Assembly (NCBI GenBank): GCA_003255025.1 | Contig: QANY01012000.1 | Location: forward strand, 558,001-622,000 | Length of the DNA stretch: 64,000 bases | Direction of reading: 5' to 3' | Source of the DNA: Datisca glomerata | Taxonomy: Eukaryota > Streptophyta > Magnoliopsida > Cucurbitales > Datiscaceae | Shown here: piece after piece, positions 1-11,708 of the stretch | Layout of the letters: every line of letters starts with the position of its first letter | Position numbering within the stretch: position 1 is the stretch's first letter | Notes under the pieces: generated by a model | Database searches by the model: none | What the model saw: only the letters and a program-made list of their open reading frames with translations | What the model was told of the DNA's origin: nothing | Translations under genes and position numbers: made by a program

Positions 1-2481
1 TTCCAAAGTTCATAATGAGTTTTGTTTAAAATAGGTCTAAGAAAAATATGATTCATAATATAGCAAGATGTTTTGCGGCTTCAACCCAAAAATATTTAGG
101 TAAACCACTTTCATTTATCATCGATCTTTCCATTTCTTATTGGGACCAATTTTTTCTCAAGAATACCATTTTCTTATGGATCAATATGAGAAGAAAACTC
201 ATGTGAAAAACCAATTGCAAAAAGTTGCAAAATTTCTATTTTCATATTCTCCACCATGATCACTTCTAATTTTTTAAATTGTAAAACCAAGTTCGCAAAC
301 CTTTGAAAATGTTTTAAAAGTTTCATCTTATTTCCGAGAAATAAAACCCAAGTATATCTTGAAAATCATCAACTATGATAAATGCATAGTGTTTAACCCA
401 AGTCTTGCAGTAATTGTGATGGTCTAGAGGTTGACACTATATGTTTTAATTCGATAGAGTTTTTGACTTGTTTATCCATTTGACACGCATTGAGAACTTT
501 ACCTTTCTCAAAATTTATTTTTGAAAGAATTTTTGCGAAATCATTTTTCAAAAATTTTGAATATAAACCCATGCTAGCATGTCCAAGTCTTTTATGTCAT
601 ATCCAACCAGCATTGTCAATAACATAACATTTTTCATTATGATTTGAGAAATCACTTAGAATAATAGTGTAGACATTTTGGTCTCGTTATCCAACAAATA
701 AAACTTGGTTGGACGGTTTTACCGATGATTAGACAAAATTATTTTTAAAAAATTACTATATAGTTTTTATCACAATGTTGACTTATACTAAGTAAATTAT
801 GCTTTCGGCAATCTACAAGTAGAATTTTTTATCAATAACAGGGGAGGAGTCCTTACTTCTAGAGTTAATACCAATGAGTTTACTTTTCTTGTTGTCTGTA
901 AAGGTGACATATCTTTTTTTTTTTACAGATTCAAGTGAGTTTTGATTCATCATTGTTCATATGCTTGAGCATCCACTATCGAGGTATTATTTATCTTCCT
1001 TCTTCAATGTTACTTACAACACAAAAAATTAATAACTAACTTTTGGAACCGAAATCTTTTTAGACCATTCGAGGATTAATTAGTGTTGTAGAGAGTTCAT
1101 TCATTTTTTTCACAGAACTGGGCTTTCTTTTAATGGCAACATACATAACTTTTATGACATTTAACCCCACAATAAAGACAAATAATATGAGTACATTTTG
1201 TGGGTCTTACAAGTAATATTTTCTAATATTTTTGTTTCTGAAAAAGTTGATATTCCTATTTCTCTTTTATTGGAAGCATTTCTTTGTTTACCAAGAAGTT
1301 TGTTAAGATCGTTTCTTCTATTTATATATTTTAAAAAGGTAGACTTCAAATCATTTTCTTTTCTTTTGGTTTTGAATAAGGTATCGATACAAAACATATA
1401 GGGTTGCTTTGATTTCAAATTCTTACTTTTCACAGACTCATTTTCTTTTGAAGTTTTGAAAAACTATTTTCATAATTTTGTTCTTTAAGCGAAGTTTTTC
1501 AAATTCACTATAAACCTCTTCCAATGCATTTTTATGTTCTTCATAACTAGGTTTACCGTTTAAAGTTACCTTAGAAGAACTTACCTCATCTTCTAGAGCC
1601 ATGTAACTACGGCTATCATCAGTTTCATCCCAAGTTGTTTTGAATGCTCTTTTTTTGAACTTCTTTGAGGCATCACATAGATTTGGATAATCGGCTTTGA
1701 TGTATCTAGCTTTTGCATCCACAACACATGAGTGTGTATAAAGGTATGTTCTTGTCATCTTTTCTTGGATCACTTTTCCTTATACTAAGGAACTTTTTGA
1801 ATCATCAAGTAAGTAGAACTAGGTCGTCTTCTTCATCATAGTCATCCTTCTCACTATCATATTTTTTAAGAGTTGATCGGAGAACGATATTTTTCTTTTT
1901 GAGTGCCTCTAGTTCGTCGTTATTCTTTAGCCTCATCTTAATGAGTTACTCGAGTGAAAGTCTGTTGAGATCTTTGATTTCTCGAATAGATGTTACCTTA
2001 GCTTTCCAATTCTTTTGTAGACACCTAAGAATCTTTCTCACAATTTCAATATTAGTGTATGTCTTACCAAGAGATTGTAAACATTTCACCATTTGATTCA
2101 TCTTGCTTCATTTTGAATAACTTATAATTATGAACAAGCAAGCTAATTTTAGTTTCTTCAACTTGATTTGTGCCTTTGTGTGTGACTTCTAAAATGGGCT
2201 AATAGATTTATTAGAATATTTTACATGTTGAAATAAAACATTCACAGCCTTAGCATTTAAATTTGTTTTATCATCATCATTTAATTAGCTACTTGATTTA
2301 GAAATATTTTTACCATCTACAGTTTTGAATGGAACATGAACACAGTTTTCAACAATATCTCATAAATCATAGTTAATAGATTGGATATGAATCCCCATTC
2401 TCACTTTCAATAAGTATAACCATTATCGTTAAAAAATGAAGGTCAAGTAGTAGATTGACCTTCATTAAAAGAATCACTCAT
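1..2481 (-). pseudogene. Ty1/copia gag-pol fragment (gag to integrase)
   Basis: Read on minus, this is the first half of a copia polyprotein with many stops and frameshifts. The gag start codon is at 2479-2481 (MSDSFNEGQS, a start shared by a common plant copia group). The gag core follows at about 2100-1800 (KVTSIREIKDLNRLSLE), then an acidic gag linker at 1773-1440 (KKFKKRAFKTTWDETDDS, MALEDEVSSS), a degraded zinc knuckle near 1200-1150 and the protease-type DSGCS motif near 970. The last readable block, at the window edge, is the integrase C-terminal part (NHIFLRPILNKTHYELW). Reverse transcriptase and RNase H would lie outside the window. No frame stays open beyond about 110 codons, so it cannot code for a working polyprotein. 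Family assignment is firm; the lineage within copia is not resolved. Confidence 0.85.
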
Positions 2482-3300
2482 GAATGTCATAACTCAAGAC
2501 GATTAAGTCTTATTGTGTAGTGAACCAGTCACTAATACCAATTATAGGATCGATAAGATAATCTAAGAGTGGGTAAATTAGTGATCTTGTTCAAATAAAA
2601 ATATTTTGCACTCAAGTGGAAAAGGAAGGTTCAAGAATGAATCTCAATTTACACAAGTTTAACACTTAAAAAATAAATCAATAACAAAAAAGATAAAAGC
2701 CTAAAAGCAAAATGAATTGATAAATAATTGGGGAAGATTAAAACACTTACGTAAACAATGCTCCCGCTAATGTAAATGTAAAACTGTAAAGCAAGCAAAT
2801 AAATTAAATTGCAGTGACTTAAAATGTGGAAATTAAGTGTGAAAAGTAGATAGCAAAAGGTAAAAAGAGAATAAGGAGAAAAGGATAGGCACATAATAAT
2901 TTTATGTGGTTCAAAAATTCTCTTCCCTACATCCACACTCCAAAACCCGCTCTTGGAGATTTTTAATCACAAAATCTTTTTAAGGGTGAAGACCAGACCT
3001 TACAAACTCAATTGACTTATGGGTGCCAAATAAACCTTAGAAGGTTTTGTGTTTCGAGTCTCTTAAAATTTATTTCCCAAAGAGTAGAATCTTCAATCAA
3101 GTTCATAAAAAATATTATCTTGCTCACTCAAGAAATTTACAAGTATAAAGCTCAAAATGTTAAGAGAGATTTATGAGTGTTTTGGAAGAATTTCAGGAGA
3201 AAGGAAGACCAAAAAATTCTTGAACAAAAAGGCAAAGAATAATCCTAACTAAAATAACATAATATGGCCAAAACTATTTCGGTAAATTTTTCTCTCTTTT
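2482..3300 (-). repeat. Copia leader, decayed primer site and probable 5' LTR
   Basis: This lies just upstream (minus sense) of the copia gag start. At 2530-2540 the minus strand reads TGGTATTAGTG, a decayed form of the initiator-Met tRNA primer-binding site TGGTATCAGAG. The DNA beyond it has the style of a plant copia LTR. I could not fix the LTR ends because the second LTR is outside the window. A short inverted repeat at about 2436-2468 falls inside the start of gag. Confidence 0.5.
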
Positions 3301-3971
3301 TATCTAAATTTCTTTATATTTTTATAAATTAATGACATTTTATATGTCATTATCTCTATGATCTTAATTAGTATGTTTATTGTGCAGGAGAGGATAAGTT
3401 TTTTTATTTTTAAACTTTATATGGATGAAGGCTTAATTTAAGGATGTGTATCTCTAAATAAATTGACCTCAATAAAGGTAAATAAAATTAGTAAACTCCT
3501 AATAAAAATTATATGAAAATAAGTATCCTAATGATTTCAATCACCAGGCTTTGTGTTGATTTTTCAATAATCCTTGCAATTTTTATTAAATTCATTAGAA
3601 TTTCAATATTTTGTTATCTTCAAAAGCTATCATATAAATATATATGGCTAACAACAAGTAGTTTCCTTCCCAAGGTACAAGGAGGTTCTTCATTTGTTCT
3701 TCATATGATCTTTGAATTGGATTAATTGGTACTTCAGTCTTCAAGGTCCTTACTCGGATGGAGTATCAATTGTTTCTAGACTATTTGTTCATCTTCTTAG
3801 GCTAGGCTCCACTGCTTAGGGGCTAAATCCTCGTTGTAAGAGGCCTTATAAACACTCAAAGCTCTCTTTTTGTCTTCTCTCTTCTTCTTCCTCTCTTTCT
3901 CTCTTATTCTCTCTAACTTCCTCACTATTTCTATTTCTAAAGCTCTCAAAACTCTCTAAGAAACTTCTTGG
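3301..3971. other. Intergenic, CT-rich leader-like stretch
   Basis: No coding region is recognisable. A TATA-like TTATAAAC at 3846-3853 is followed by about 110 nt of CT-rich sequence and an ATG at 3973. This looks like a plant promoter plus 5' untranslated region whose gene is gone. The reading frame from that ATG (MKAREQCSTWLLSICN) closes after about 23 codons and is not a family I recognise. Confidence 0.3.
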
Positions 3972-4135
3972 AATGAAAGCAAGGGAGCAATGCAGCACAT
4001 GGTTGCTCTCCATTTGTAATGGAGGAGGAGGTGCCTTTTTCTAGAAAGAACTTAATGAAAGCAAGGGAGCAATGCAGCACATGGTTGCTCTCCATTTGTA
4101 ATGGAGGAGGAGGTGCCTTTTTCTAGAAAGAACTT
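3972..4135. repeat. Perfect 82-bp tandem duplication
   Basis: Two adjacent copies (3972-4053 and 4054-4135) look identical. Each contains AATGAAAGCAAGGGAGCAAT and ends CTAGAAAGAACTT. Perfect identity suggests a recent duplication. It includes the only ATG downstream of the CT-rich leader. Confidence 0.9.
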
Positions 4136-4811
4136 TTAGGCATCCGTCGGAACAGAGAGGAAATCATCTAGACAGATTTATAACAGTAGAGATTTTTTAT
4201 TCTTTGGAGAACCAATCAGATGACACCAGCGCACCTATACAAATGAAATGAATTTGTCCAGATAAATTTATTACACACACATCCCCAATTGTAGACGTTT
4301 TGGGTTGACATTAGGTCTAGTAAAAACAAAGTAGATCTACGTCTAGACAAGTGTGCTTCTAGAAGGATAATGATGTGTCTCATATACATGATGGCTAAGT
4401 ATTGATTCGTCAGGACAGGATTGTGCATGCCCGAATGTATTAGCTGATTTATGGGCCTCAGAATACGTTTGTAGGTTGAGCTTGTGCAGGCCCACTAATG
4501 GCCCTACAAGTCTTTCCTTGGACCCAAATTCTCCCATAGTCAAGCTTATGATTTAGTAGGTGTCCTACTTAGACCCAAGAATAGGTCTGAAAAACATGTA
4601 GAATTGATAATAATTAGAAAAGTTTTTCATTTTAAATACAATATTGTCACGAATTTTGAAAAACATCAAATATAACACTTTTTAAAAATATTTAACTAAT
4701 GTAATAAATTGATTTAAATCTAATAGTGTTTCTATTTAATTGGGTACTAATATACCCTTTAATTCTATCTCCCTCTGAAAATTCAGAAATCCGAAGATCA
4801 TGCATTTTTAC

Positions 4812-4996
4812 CATTTTATCTCTCTCTCTTCGTCTCACTTTCTGTCGTCCTCTCTCTCAATCTCTCTCTTTATCCGTCTCACTCTTATATATACAGATAT
4901 TTATTTATTTATCTATATATATAATATTTATGTGTATATATAAGTGAGAGAGATGAGGAGAGAAGGAGTGAGAGAGAGATAGAGAGAGAGATTTAT
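4812..4996. repeat. TC/GA-rich imperfect inverted repeat
   Basis: The left arm is rich in TCTCTC and runs into CTTATATATACAGATATTTA. The right arm is rich in GAGAGA and begins TGTATATATAAGTGAGAGAG. The arms pair as a long imperfect hairpin around an AT-rich loop near 4905-4925. It could be a microsatellite expanded on both arms of a small MITE. No coding potential is seen. Confidence 0.6.
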
Positions 4997-6394
4997 ATTT
5001 TTGTTAAATTTAATAAATGCTATCAAATGGGTATAATAGGCAGATGCATATTTTTTATAATGGGCCCATAAACATTGACTATTTTTATGATTATGAAACT
5101 ACTAGTCTAATTTTATATTATGACTTCTGGCATAAGTAGCCTTATTATCTAAATAATTAGTAACAATAGCCCTTAGATAATATTAGCTGTAAGAATGACC
5201 CACCATCTAATATAACCAACTAACAAAAATTCAAATACGAAAACTAGCCCTAAATTACTAATAGAAAGCTCAATTAGTTGTGTCTCTACCATCTCCCTTT
5301 CTCACCCATCTGCTTGAAAAAATGTCATAGCTTTCTGACCTCACGCTCTGGCGGCCGAATTTGATTGATTGGTTAGTCCACGCAATTTTCCGGCCACTAT
5401 ACTCTCTTGTCGAGTTACATTTGCTGAATCTATCAATAACCTCTTTGTTTTCATTTACTTACCTTGTTCTCCTTTTTTTCATAGTCTTTTCAATTCTTCA
5501 CAGCGAGCATACCATCCACCGAATCTAACAAGACGACCCAGATCATGTTTATCACCATCATCATCCTCCGATCACATATACAAAATCCAATATTTTAACC
5601 AATCAAGAAAAAGCTTCAGGTATACTTAGTTATCCTTCATCCCAAGTTACTATCGATTCTTGGAAATTCAATTTGTTTGTTTTGGGCACTTTATTTTATG
5701 AGTATTTGAATTTTGTTTGTGTTTACTCAATGCTCTTGTTAATGCTTCTTTGGGTTTGGGAAACTAAAGTGTTAATTGGAAGTTTATTTGGGAAACTAAA
5801 GTTGATATTTTGGCTCTGTTCTTTGGTTGGTTTTTTTGGCTCTGTTCTTTGGTTGGTTTTTTTGGCTCTATTCTTTGGATTTGAAAACTAAAGTGGTGAT
5901 TGGAAGTTTATTTGGGAAACTAAAGTTGGTTAACTATATGGATATTGTCTATATGGTTAACTATAGTTAACATGTTGTTAACAGTATATTTACACTGCTT
6001 AACCATATTAAAAATGAATAATTATTATTTGCAGCATTGCAGTATGGGTATTTTCTATCCCCATTAAAAGTTATGAGTGCAAGTTAACGTTGCTGGAAAT
6101 TTAGAAGGGTGGAATACTGTTTACCGAGCCTACACCAAATGAAGTAAGTCTGTAAAAATTATTTCTACATCATATAAATAACTTTTTACATAGAATATTA
6201 TATGTTTACTGTTGTAATATCACGAAGACAATATGAAAATAATTACACTTAATAAATTCTATTGTATGTCAAGGAAAAAAATATAAAACGCAGTAACAAA
6301 TATGCAACAAAGTACACTGCATCTCCAGACGCAACAGGTTAAGAAAGTGATTACAACTCGTAAACATCTATTTAACCAAACACATTTTTTACTA
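4997..6394. other. Intergenic, no gene recognised
   Basis: Open frames here are short and resemble nothing I know. A 33-bp block (TTGGAAGTTTATTTGGGAAA and flanks) occurs at about 5777 and again at about 5902. Between them a 26-bp unit containing GGCTCTGTTCTTTGGTTGG is repeated just over twice (about 5812-5875). Confidence 0.4.
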
Positions 6395-6567
6395 AAAAAA
6401 TAAAAGAGAGTAAGAGTATACTGTAGATAGGGCACTTGACATTCTGTGCATAATGATTGCTCACAATAATATCACTCATCAAAAAATAAAAGAGACAATA
6501 AAGTATACTGTAAATAGGACACTTGACATTCTGTGCATAGTGGTTGCTCAGAATATTATCACTGATC
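6395..6567. repeat. 87-bp imperfect tandem duplication
   Basis: The block CACTTGACATTCTGTGCATA occurs at 6433 and again at 6520 with diverged but alignable flanks, giving a tandem duplication with an 87-bp period just downstream (minus sense) of the glycosyltransferase relic. Confidence 0.75.
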
Positions 6568-6849
6568 GTTCGTTAACTTTTCATTTTCCTTAGAAGTCCA
6601 TCTCTCTCGAATTTGCTTCAGCAAACACAAATTGCTCAATATTAACATGACAATATAAAAAATTAGTTGTTCCACTAAGTAATATTTTCCATTTTCATAA
6701 AAATGGATACGTGAGATTATTACAGACCCTAGGTTAACAACATGTTTACAAATTGTAAATACATTGTTAACCACACATTTTTTATCCCGTGCTAGAAGGC
6801 CCAAATGGTGAACCATTAAGAAACGTAAAAGGTAAGTAAATCCCCAAGT

Positions 6850-7230
6850 ACTAAGCATCTTCGTGATGAAACTTTTCTCTAAGATATTATTGGTTTGTTC
6901 CAACCCAACTGCCAATTACTTAATCTGATCATCACTCAGAAACATTTCACTCCCAAATGAACAGAAGACGACTGACTTTGACGGAAATTGACTCAACCAT
7001 TTATCCCATTTTTTCTCGAGAACGCCAGTTGCTGGCTCAGGCACAATAGGACTACATAAGAAAATCTTTTTCTTAAATTGGGATCTCATAAAATCTAAAT
7101 GCATTGATTCCATCTCATCACAGCTCTTAACTACAATAGCAGAAGAAGATTTCAGGCCTGTCATGACTCATTCACACCTAGTAGGACCTTCCTGAATCTG
7201 GTGAAGAAAACCATCAAATTCTATACTTCA
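6850..7230 (-). pseudogene. UDP-glycosyltransferase (UGT79-type) fragment
   Basis: Minus-strand frame 7164-6916 encodes about 82 residues typical of the middle of a UGT79-group flavonoid or terpenoid glycosyltransferase. It includes SSAIVVKSCDEMES, a PIVPEPATGVLEKKWDKWL linker, then the conserved SVVFCSFGSE strand and DDQIK. A stop codon follows, after which LAVGLEQTN continues the family pattern. The N-terminal acceptor domain and the C-terminal PSPG sugar-donor box are not present. Residues related to the family may extend upstream to about 7230 in a broken frame. It is a truncated remnant with no intact relative in the window. Confidence 0.75.
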
Positions 7231-7260
7231 TATTGCCTGAGGTGGGCTTTGGAGCTCGTA

Positions 7261-9268
7261 GGGAGGCCTATTGGGTTTTTTTTTTTTTTGTTTTGTTTTT
7301 TTAACAGAAATTTAGTTGCTAAGGGTAAAATAGTAAGTTCAATATAATTAAAAAAATGTGTAAATTTAAATAGGATCATTTTTGTATCTATATAAATTAA
7401 GATTCATTTTTACTAATTATTTAATAAAGAGGATCATCTACTATAATTTCTTTTTACTTGTAATTATTTAAATATTTTATTTTCTATTTTAATTTTATGG
7501 GATAAAGTAACTTTATGCATATTTTGTTTTCAAACATTTGAATAAAACTATAATAATGAGTAATATTTAATAACTAATATTATCCAAAATAGTATAACAT
7601 TTACATATTATTATAGTATTATTTAATATGATATCATAAAAATTAATTATTATTGTTTTAAAATCTATAATTATGTGTGATTATTATGTTATTCCTCATG
7701 AGATAATTTTTATACCTACATTATTTATAATAATCATATGTTATTATTATATTGTTTCTCCAATTTTTCTCTAGAATACTAAAACACCAAAATATCTAGA
7801 ATGTTTCATTTTTTTTAAATAAAATAGTCATTGACTACTGTAACATGGTAGCGTATTAGATGAGAGAAAAAGGCGAGCCAAGCAAGGAGAGAGATAGAGA
7901 GAGTTTATTTGGGCCACTCGTGATGGTCATGAGTCGGCCCAATAGAACTGTTCTTCCCAATCAATAAGATTTGGTAATCTTATTCTTTTTTTTTAAATTT
8001 GAATTTCAAATTTGGTTATATAACTCTCTGTTTCGTTTCCCTTTGTTTTGCCATTTTATATGAAAGGTAAATAAGTTTAAACCAAGTTTACAAAATCTAC
8101 TTTTCACAAAAATGTTAGTTTACTAATTTTGTTTATTCTATAACAATTAGCTCATTGGTACTAACTACATCGTCTAGATCAGTGGCAGATATAGACATAA
8201 AATTGAGAGAAGCCCACTTGAACTTGATCGAAACTATGTTAACCATAACAAAAAACGTCTTGCACAAAATATTAAATCAGAAGCATTTTACATATATGGT
8301 AAAATAACTACATTAACATAAAACTTACATATTATGTTTCTAATATTATAAGTTTTATTTGTGATTATATTTCTTTGAGAGGAGATATATAGGTATAGAA
8401 CTCATATTATTGTATAAAAATATATATAGAACAAAATTTTTTATCTCCACAAAAATAAGAACAAAAAATTTGAGCAAGTATGAACAGATTATGAAGGTGG
8501 AATTTGAGCAGTTAAGTATGAAAAAATCTGAGCAAGTATGAACATATTATGAAGGCAGTTCAAAGGTGGAATTTTAGTTAAAACGTTAACAAATTATAAA
8601 GAGTCATGCAAGGTTAAGGGTGTACGAGTCTGTTACAGGGGGAGAATTACAAGAATGAGCAATTTTTAAAGAGAGTTAAGTAAATGGCAAAAAAAAATTT
8701 GGCTTATGTGAATAAATTAGTAGCTCACATTAAAATACCAGTGATTCCATGCGATAATTCTAAAAATTCGGACATTTAAAAAAAACCATGATTTTATATG
8801 CTAGTAACAACATGCCTAATTGCATATCAATAATGAAATGATAGTTTATTAATCTAATAATTGCTAGTTTAATTTATTTTTTTTGAATTAATAGAACAAA
8901 ATCAAGTTCTCAAGATTTTGTAATTTGTAGTTGAAAACTTTCGTTCAAGAATTAATACTACTGCAGTTGAATATAGTAAAATACTTAAAGAAAATATAGG
9001 TTTATAACTGAGCGATCAGCGTTAAAATCTGAAAGATTATGTGAATAACAATGAAATATATGTCTATTGTATATATAACTTCATTAGATGTATATTTGAC
9101 GAACATTGCTAAAGATAATCCGTAGACAAGAAAGGTTGAACCCAAAGAAAATGGCAAGAAATGATAAGGAACAACCATTAATTACAATATGTAAGTTATA
9201 TAATGGGTAATTTGCATATGGTAAAAATAGAAATATTTATTAATTAAATATACTCTCCCAATAATTAC
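7261..9268. other. AT-rich intergenic region
   Basis: I see no coding sequence. It contains homopolymer T runs (about 7276 and 7985) and an imperfect tandem duplication around 8467-8580 (GAGCAAGTATGAACA..ATTATGAAGG, two copies about 58 bp apart). The last 200 bases should hold the 3' end of the glucanase-like gene on minus. Confidence 0.4.
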
Positions 9269-10297
9269 CTAAACAGAAGGAGAGAATACCAAAGGATATA
9301 CAGGAGTCATATCTGGATAAAAAAGCCCATAATGCTGTGTAGCTCCAGCAGGCTGCAAATTCTCATTAAATATCGCATAGATAAACCCTTCAATTGGAAA
9401 ATCTGGCTTCTTGGGTGACCCCACAGATTTAGCAATCCTCTTAATGAAATTCTGATTGTAAGTAGCTGCCAGACCAGGGTTGAAATCACCAAACCAAACA
9501 GAAGGCCAACCGCTCTCACCCACAACGATACCCACATCGGTCACGTTCACCTTCTCCATCGCCCAATAAAATGCATCAATAACCGCATCCAATATGTTAT
9601 CATAAAGCAGCCCAGTCCGGTCCCAAACTACAGGCAGAGTGGCCGTGAATAGCGAATAATTCAATGGGAATATGAATGAGTTTGATGCATATACCCGGTG
9701 AGGATAGACATTAATGAAAAGGGGGGCACCCTGCTGTGATAAAAACTTGAGAATTTTTCCCATGTCTGACACTGTTAAAAACGAAAACTCGCCATTGCTT
9801 GGTGGGTGGTACTCGATCAATGCGTGTACTGGTATAGCAGTGGTGACTTTGATTCCATACAGTTTGTTTTTATCAAGAATGGCGCGTAAATGCCTCATTA
9901 CTGGTAGAACATAGCTCGCGTTGTTCCCTGGAATGGCGTCGCTGCCGACGACTAGGTACGGGAAGTAGATGTCGTTTAAGTATGGTTTGACGCTGGTGTT
10001 GAACCAGGTTTCGGTGCGTATTTCTTTGACGGCTAAGTAGCGTAAGTCTGTATTTCTGACGCCTAATGTGACATCAATGTTGGCGCCTTTTAAAGCATCG
10101 AGGATTACACTTTGGGGAAAGTAAAGCCTGATTTTGGTGATTCCGAGTGTTTTGTAAAGGTTGACAATGTCCTTTGGTGAGGGGTAATTGTCTCCATATG
10201 GTCCATAGCATACTCCTATGTCAGAACTGTTTGCTGCTTCTGTAATGCCTTTTAGTACGGACAGTATGAGTATAGCAATCCATATAGGCGATGACAT
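9269..10297 (-). CDS. GH17 endo-beta-1,3-glucanase-like protein
   Basis: 342 residues, one open frame. Residues 1-21 are a hydrophobic signal peptide, so the product should be secreted to the wall or vacuole. The GH17 barrel starts at DIGVCYGPYGDNYPSP (26-41) and follows the family order: TKIRLYFP (54-61), INVYPHRVYASN (195-206), GESGWPS with the nucleophile E261, and GLFYPDMTPVYP (324-335). It lacks the C-terminal X8/CBM43 extension, so it is a short form close to the usual 310-350 residues. The catalytic acid/base motif, normally VGNE, reads VGSD at 117-120: both N and E are replaced. All other landmarks are intact and there are no stops, so the gene appears maintained but may be catalytically weak or inactive. 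An intron acceptor-like ATCAACAG lies upstream of the ATG, so a 5' intron or leader exon is possible. Confidence 0.9.
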   Translation of the reverse strand: MSSPIWIAILILSVLKGITEAANSSDIGVCYGPYGDNYPSPKDIVNLYKTLGITKIRLYFPQSVILDALKGANIDVTLGVRNTDLRYLAVKEIRTETWFNTSVKPYLNDIYFPYLVVGSDAIPGNNASYVLPVMRHLRAILDKNKLYGIKVTTAIPVHALIEYHPPSNGEFSFLTVSDMGKILKFLSQQGAPLFINVYPHRVYASNSFIFPLNYSLFTATLPVVWDRTGLLYDNILDAVIDAFYWAMEKVNVTDVGIVVGESGWPSVWFGDFNPGLAATYNQNFIKRIAKSVGSPKKPDFPIEGFIYAIFNENLQPAGATQHYGLFYPDMTPVYPLVFSPSV

Positions 10298-10989
10298 TGC
10301 CTTATATATGGTTCAAATATTCCCTGTTGATGTCGAATTATGGGTAAAAGAAAGAATTTAAATCATCAGCAAAAGAAAGTTAAATATGATATGCACCTGT
10401 GTTATGCAACCTCTGTTGAAGGAGAAAGTTGAAACGGAAAACTAAAATAGAGGTGCAAAGGGAAAGGAAAAGAGAGAGAGAGAGATTAAAGAGAAAAGAA
10501 ATATCTGAGTTTTAACAAAGCCGATTTCCCCTTTGATTATAGTGATTCGGGTCGGGATATCTCTTGTCCGTAAATTTTTCCATGCAGATAGCCAGAAGCA
10601 ATTGCACGTGTATTTTTCTAAAACAAGGGGCCCCAACCTTTTAGGTATTCTTTTGTGGCTTCTACGAAGCGACAACTTTTGCTAGAAAAATTGGACGAAT
10701 TGGGTTACACCCTATTAACGGAACTCACATGCGTGGTGACACGCGCGACAATTAAGAAACAGTAATTCTATTTGGTACGGATCTCATCTTCAAAGATATA
10801 ATAAAGTTATTTTTTTAACAATACTAGAATGAAATATTATTAATCAACAAGATCAAAAGTTAGGGAGGGCTCAACTTGCCCTTACAATAACTTTTTCTGC
10901 TAAAATCAAACTAGAAAAATAAAAAGAAAAAGAAAAATTCCTTAATGAAATCATGTCCTAATCTAGGCAATACTTAACAAAAACATTAC
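10298..10989 (-). other. Upstream region of the GH17 gene
   Basis: This stretch lies 5' of the glucanase-like gene on minus. A TATATAAGG-like sequence sits about 10 nt before the ATG, too close to be the functional TATA box of that start. A pyrimidine-rich tract followed by CATCAACAG (minus sense, about 10315-10350) looks like an intron 3' end, pointing to a 5'-UTR intron. Nothing else is recognisable; copia sequence begins at about 10990 on plus. Confidence 0.3.
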
Positions 10990-11707
10990 TCACATTCATT
11001 ATCAAAATAGTGTAACAGAGAGAAAACACAAACATGTGATAGAGATAGGCCTTACCCTCCTATCCAAAGCCTCCATGCTAATGCATTTTTGAGAGTATAC
11101 ATTTCAAACAACCACCTATCTTATAAACAAGCTTCCTACCACTGTCCTTTCAAACATCTCACCTTACCAAGCCTTGTTTGACCACCCACCTAACTACACC
11201 TTTCTCAAAGTCTTTGGGAGTGCCTCCTTCCAGCATTTGAGGCCCTACAACGGACACAAAATAGACTATAGGTATTCTCTCTGTGTCTTTCTAGGTTTCC
11301 CTCCCTTACACAAAGTTTATCTTTGTATTCACTCATCTGGCAGGGTTTTACACTACTGTGAATGTGATTTTTTAAGAAACCCATTTCCCTTTTCAGCATG
11401 GTTTTTTGTCAAATATTGTTTTTGCTACTAATCTTACGGGTTCTATGCCATCCTGGCCTATTTCTCTCATCAATGGCTTCTCTCCTGTCACTCCCTCACA
11501 GAGTTCTTCCCCTTCTCTCACACTCAAATTCTATTTCTAGCTCTCATAACCATGTTCCAGGCACATCCACTAAACCACAAGAAATATCTACTTATCTACC
11601 TCCTCCCCCTACCAACACTCATTCCACGATTACCAGGTCCAAAGTTGGTGTTTTCAAGCCTAAGACATACCTCACCACCCACAAACATCCTCTCATAACA
11701 AAGCTGC
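10990..11707 (+). pseudogene. Ty1/copia integrase C-terminal part (copia II, left half)
   Basis: Plus-strand copia polyprotein with scattered stops. Readable blocks are RKHKHVIEIGLTLL (about 11020-11060), TTTYLINKLPTTVL, HPPNYTFLKVFG (11178-11215) and LRPYNGHKIDYR, all from the integrase C-terminal half. A Ser/Pro-rich linker follows, ending with TRSKVGVFKPKTYLTTHKHP (11630-11690), the block just before reverse transcriptase in plant copia elements. The reading is then cut by the CACTA-type element and resumes at 15112. The 5' half (gag, protease, integrase core) is missing. Confidence 0.85.
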
Positions 11708-11708
11708 C

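Noticed and set aside
2649..2936. Hydrophobic 95-codon frame as a membrane protein
   Set aside because: It lies in the copia LTR/leader region, is AT-driven (Leu/Phe/Ile/Tyr), and matches no family.
4812..4880. MicroRNA156-like hairpin (CTCACTTTCTGTC)
   Set aside because: The opposite arm lacks the mature miR156 sequence TGACAGAAGAGAG; the pairing is only microsatellite complementarity.
6559..6840. Continuation of the glycosyltransferase below 6850
   Set aside because: The minus-strand frame is open but carries none of the expected C-terminal motifs, including the PSPG box.
10442..10675. Minus-strand 77-codon frame as first exon of the GH17 gene
   Set aside because: It ends in a stop and has no signal peptide or splice link to the GH17 frame, which already has its own signal peptide.
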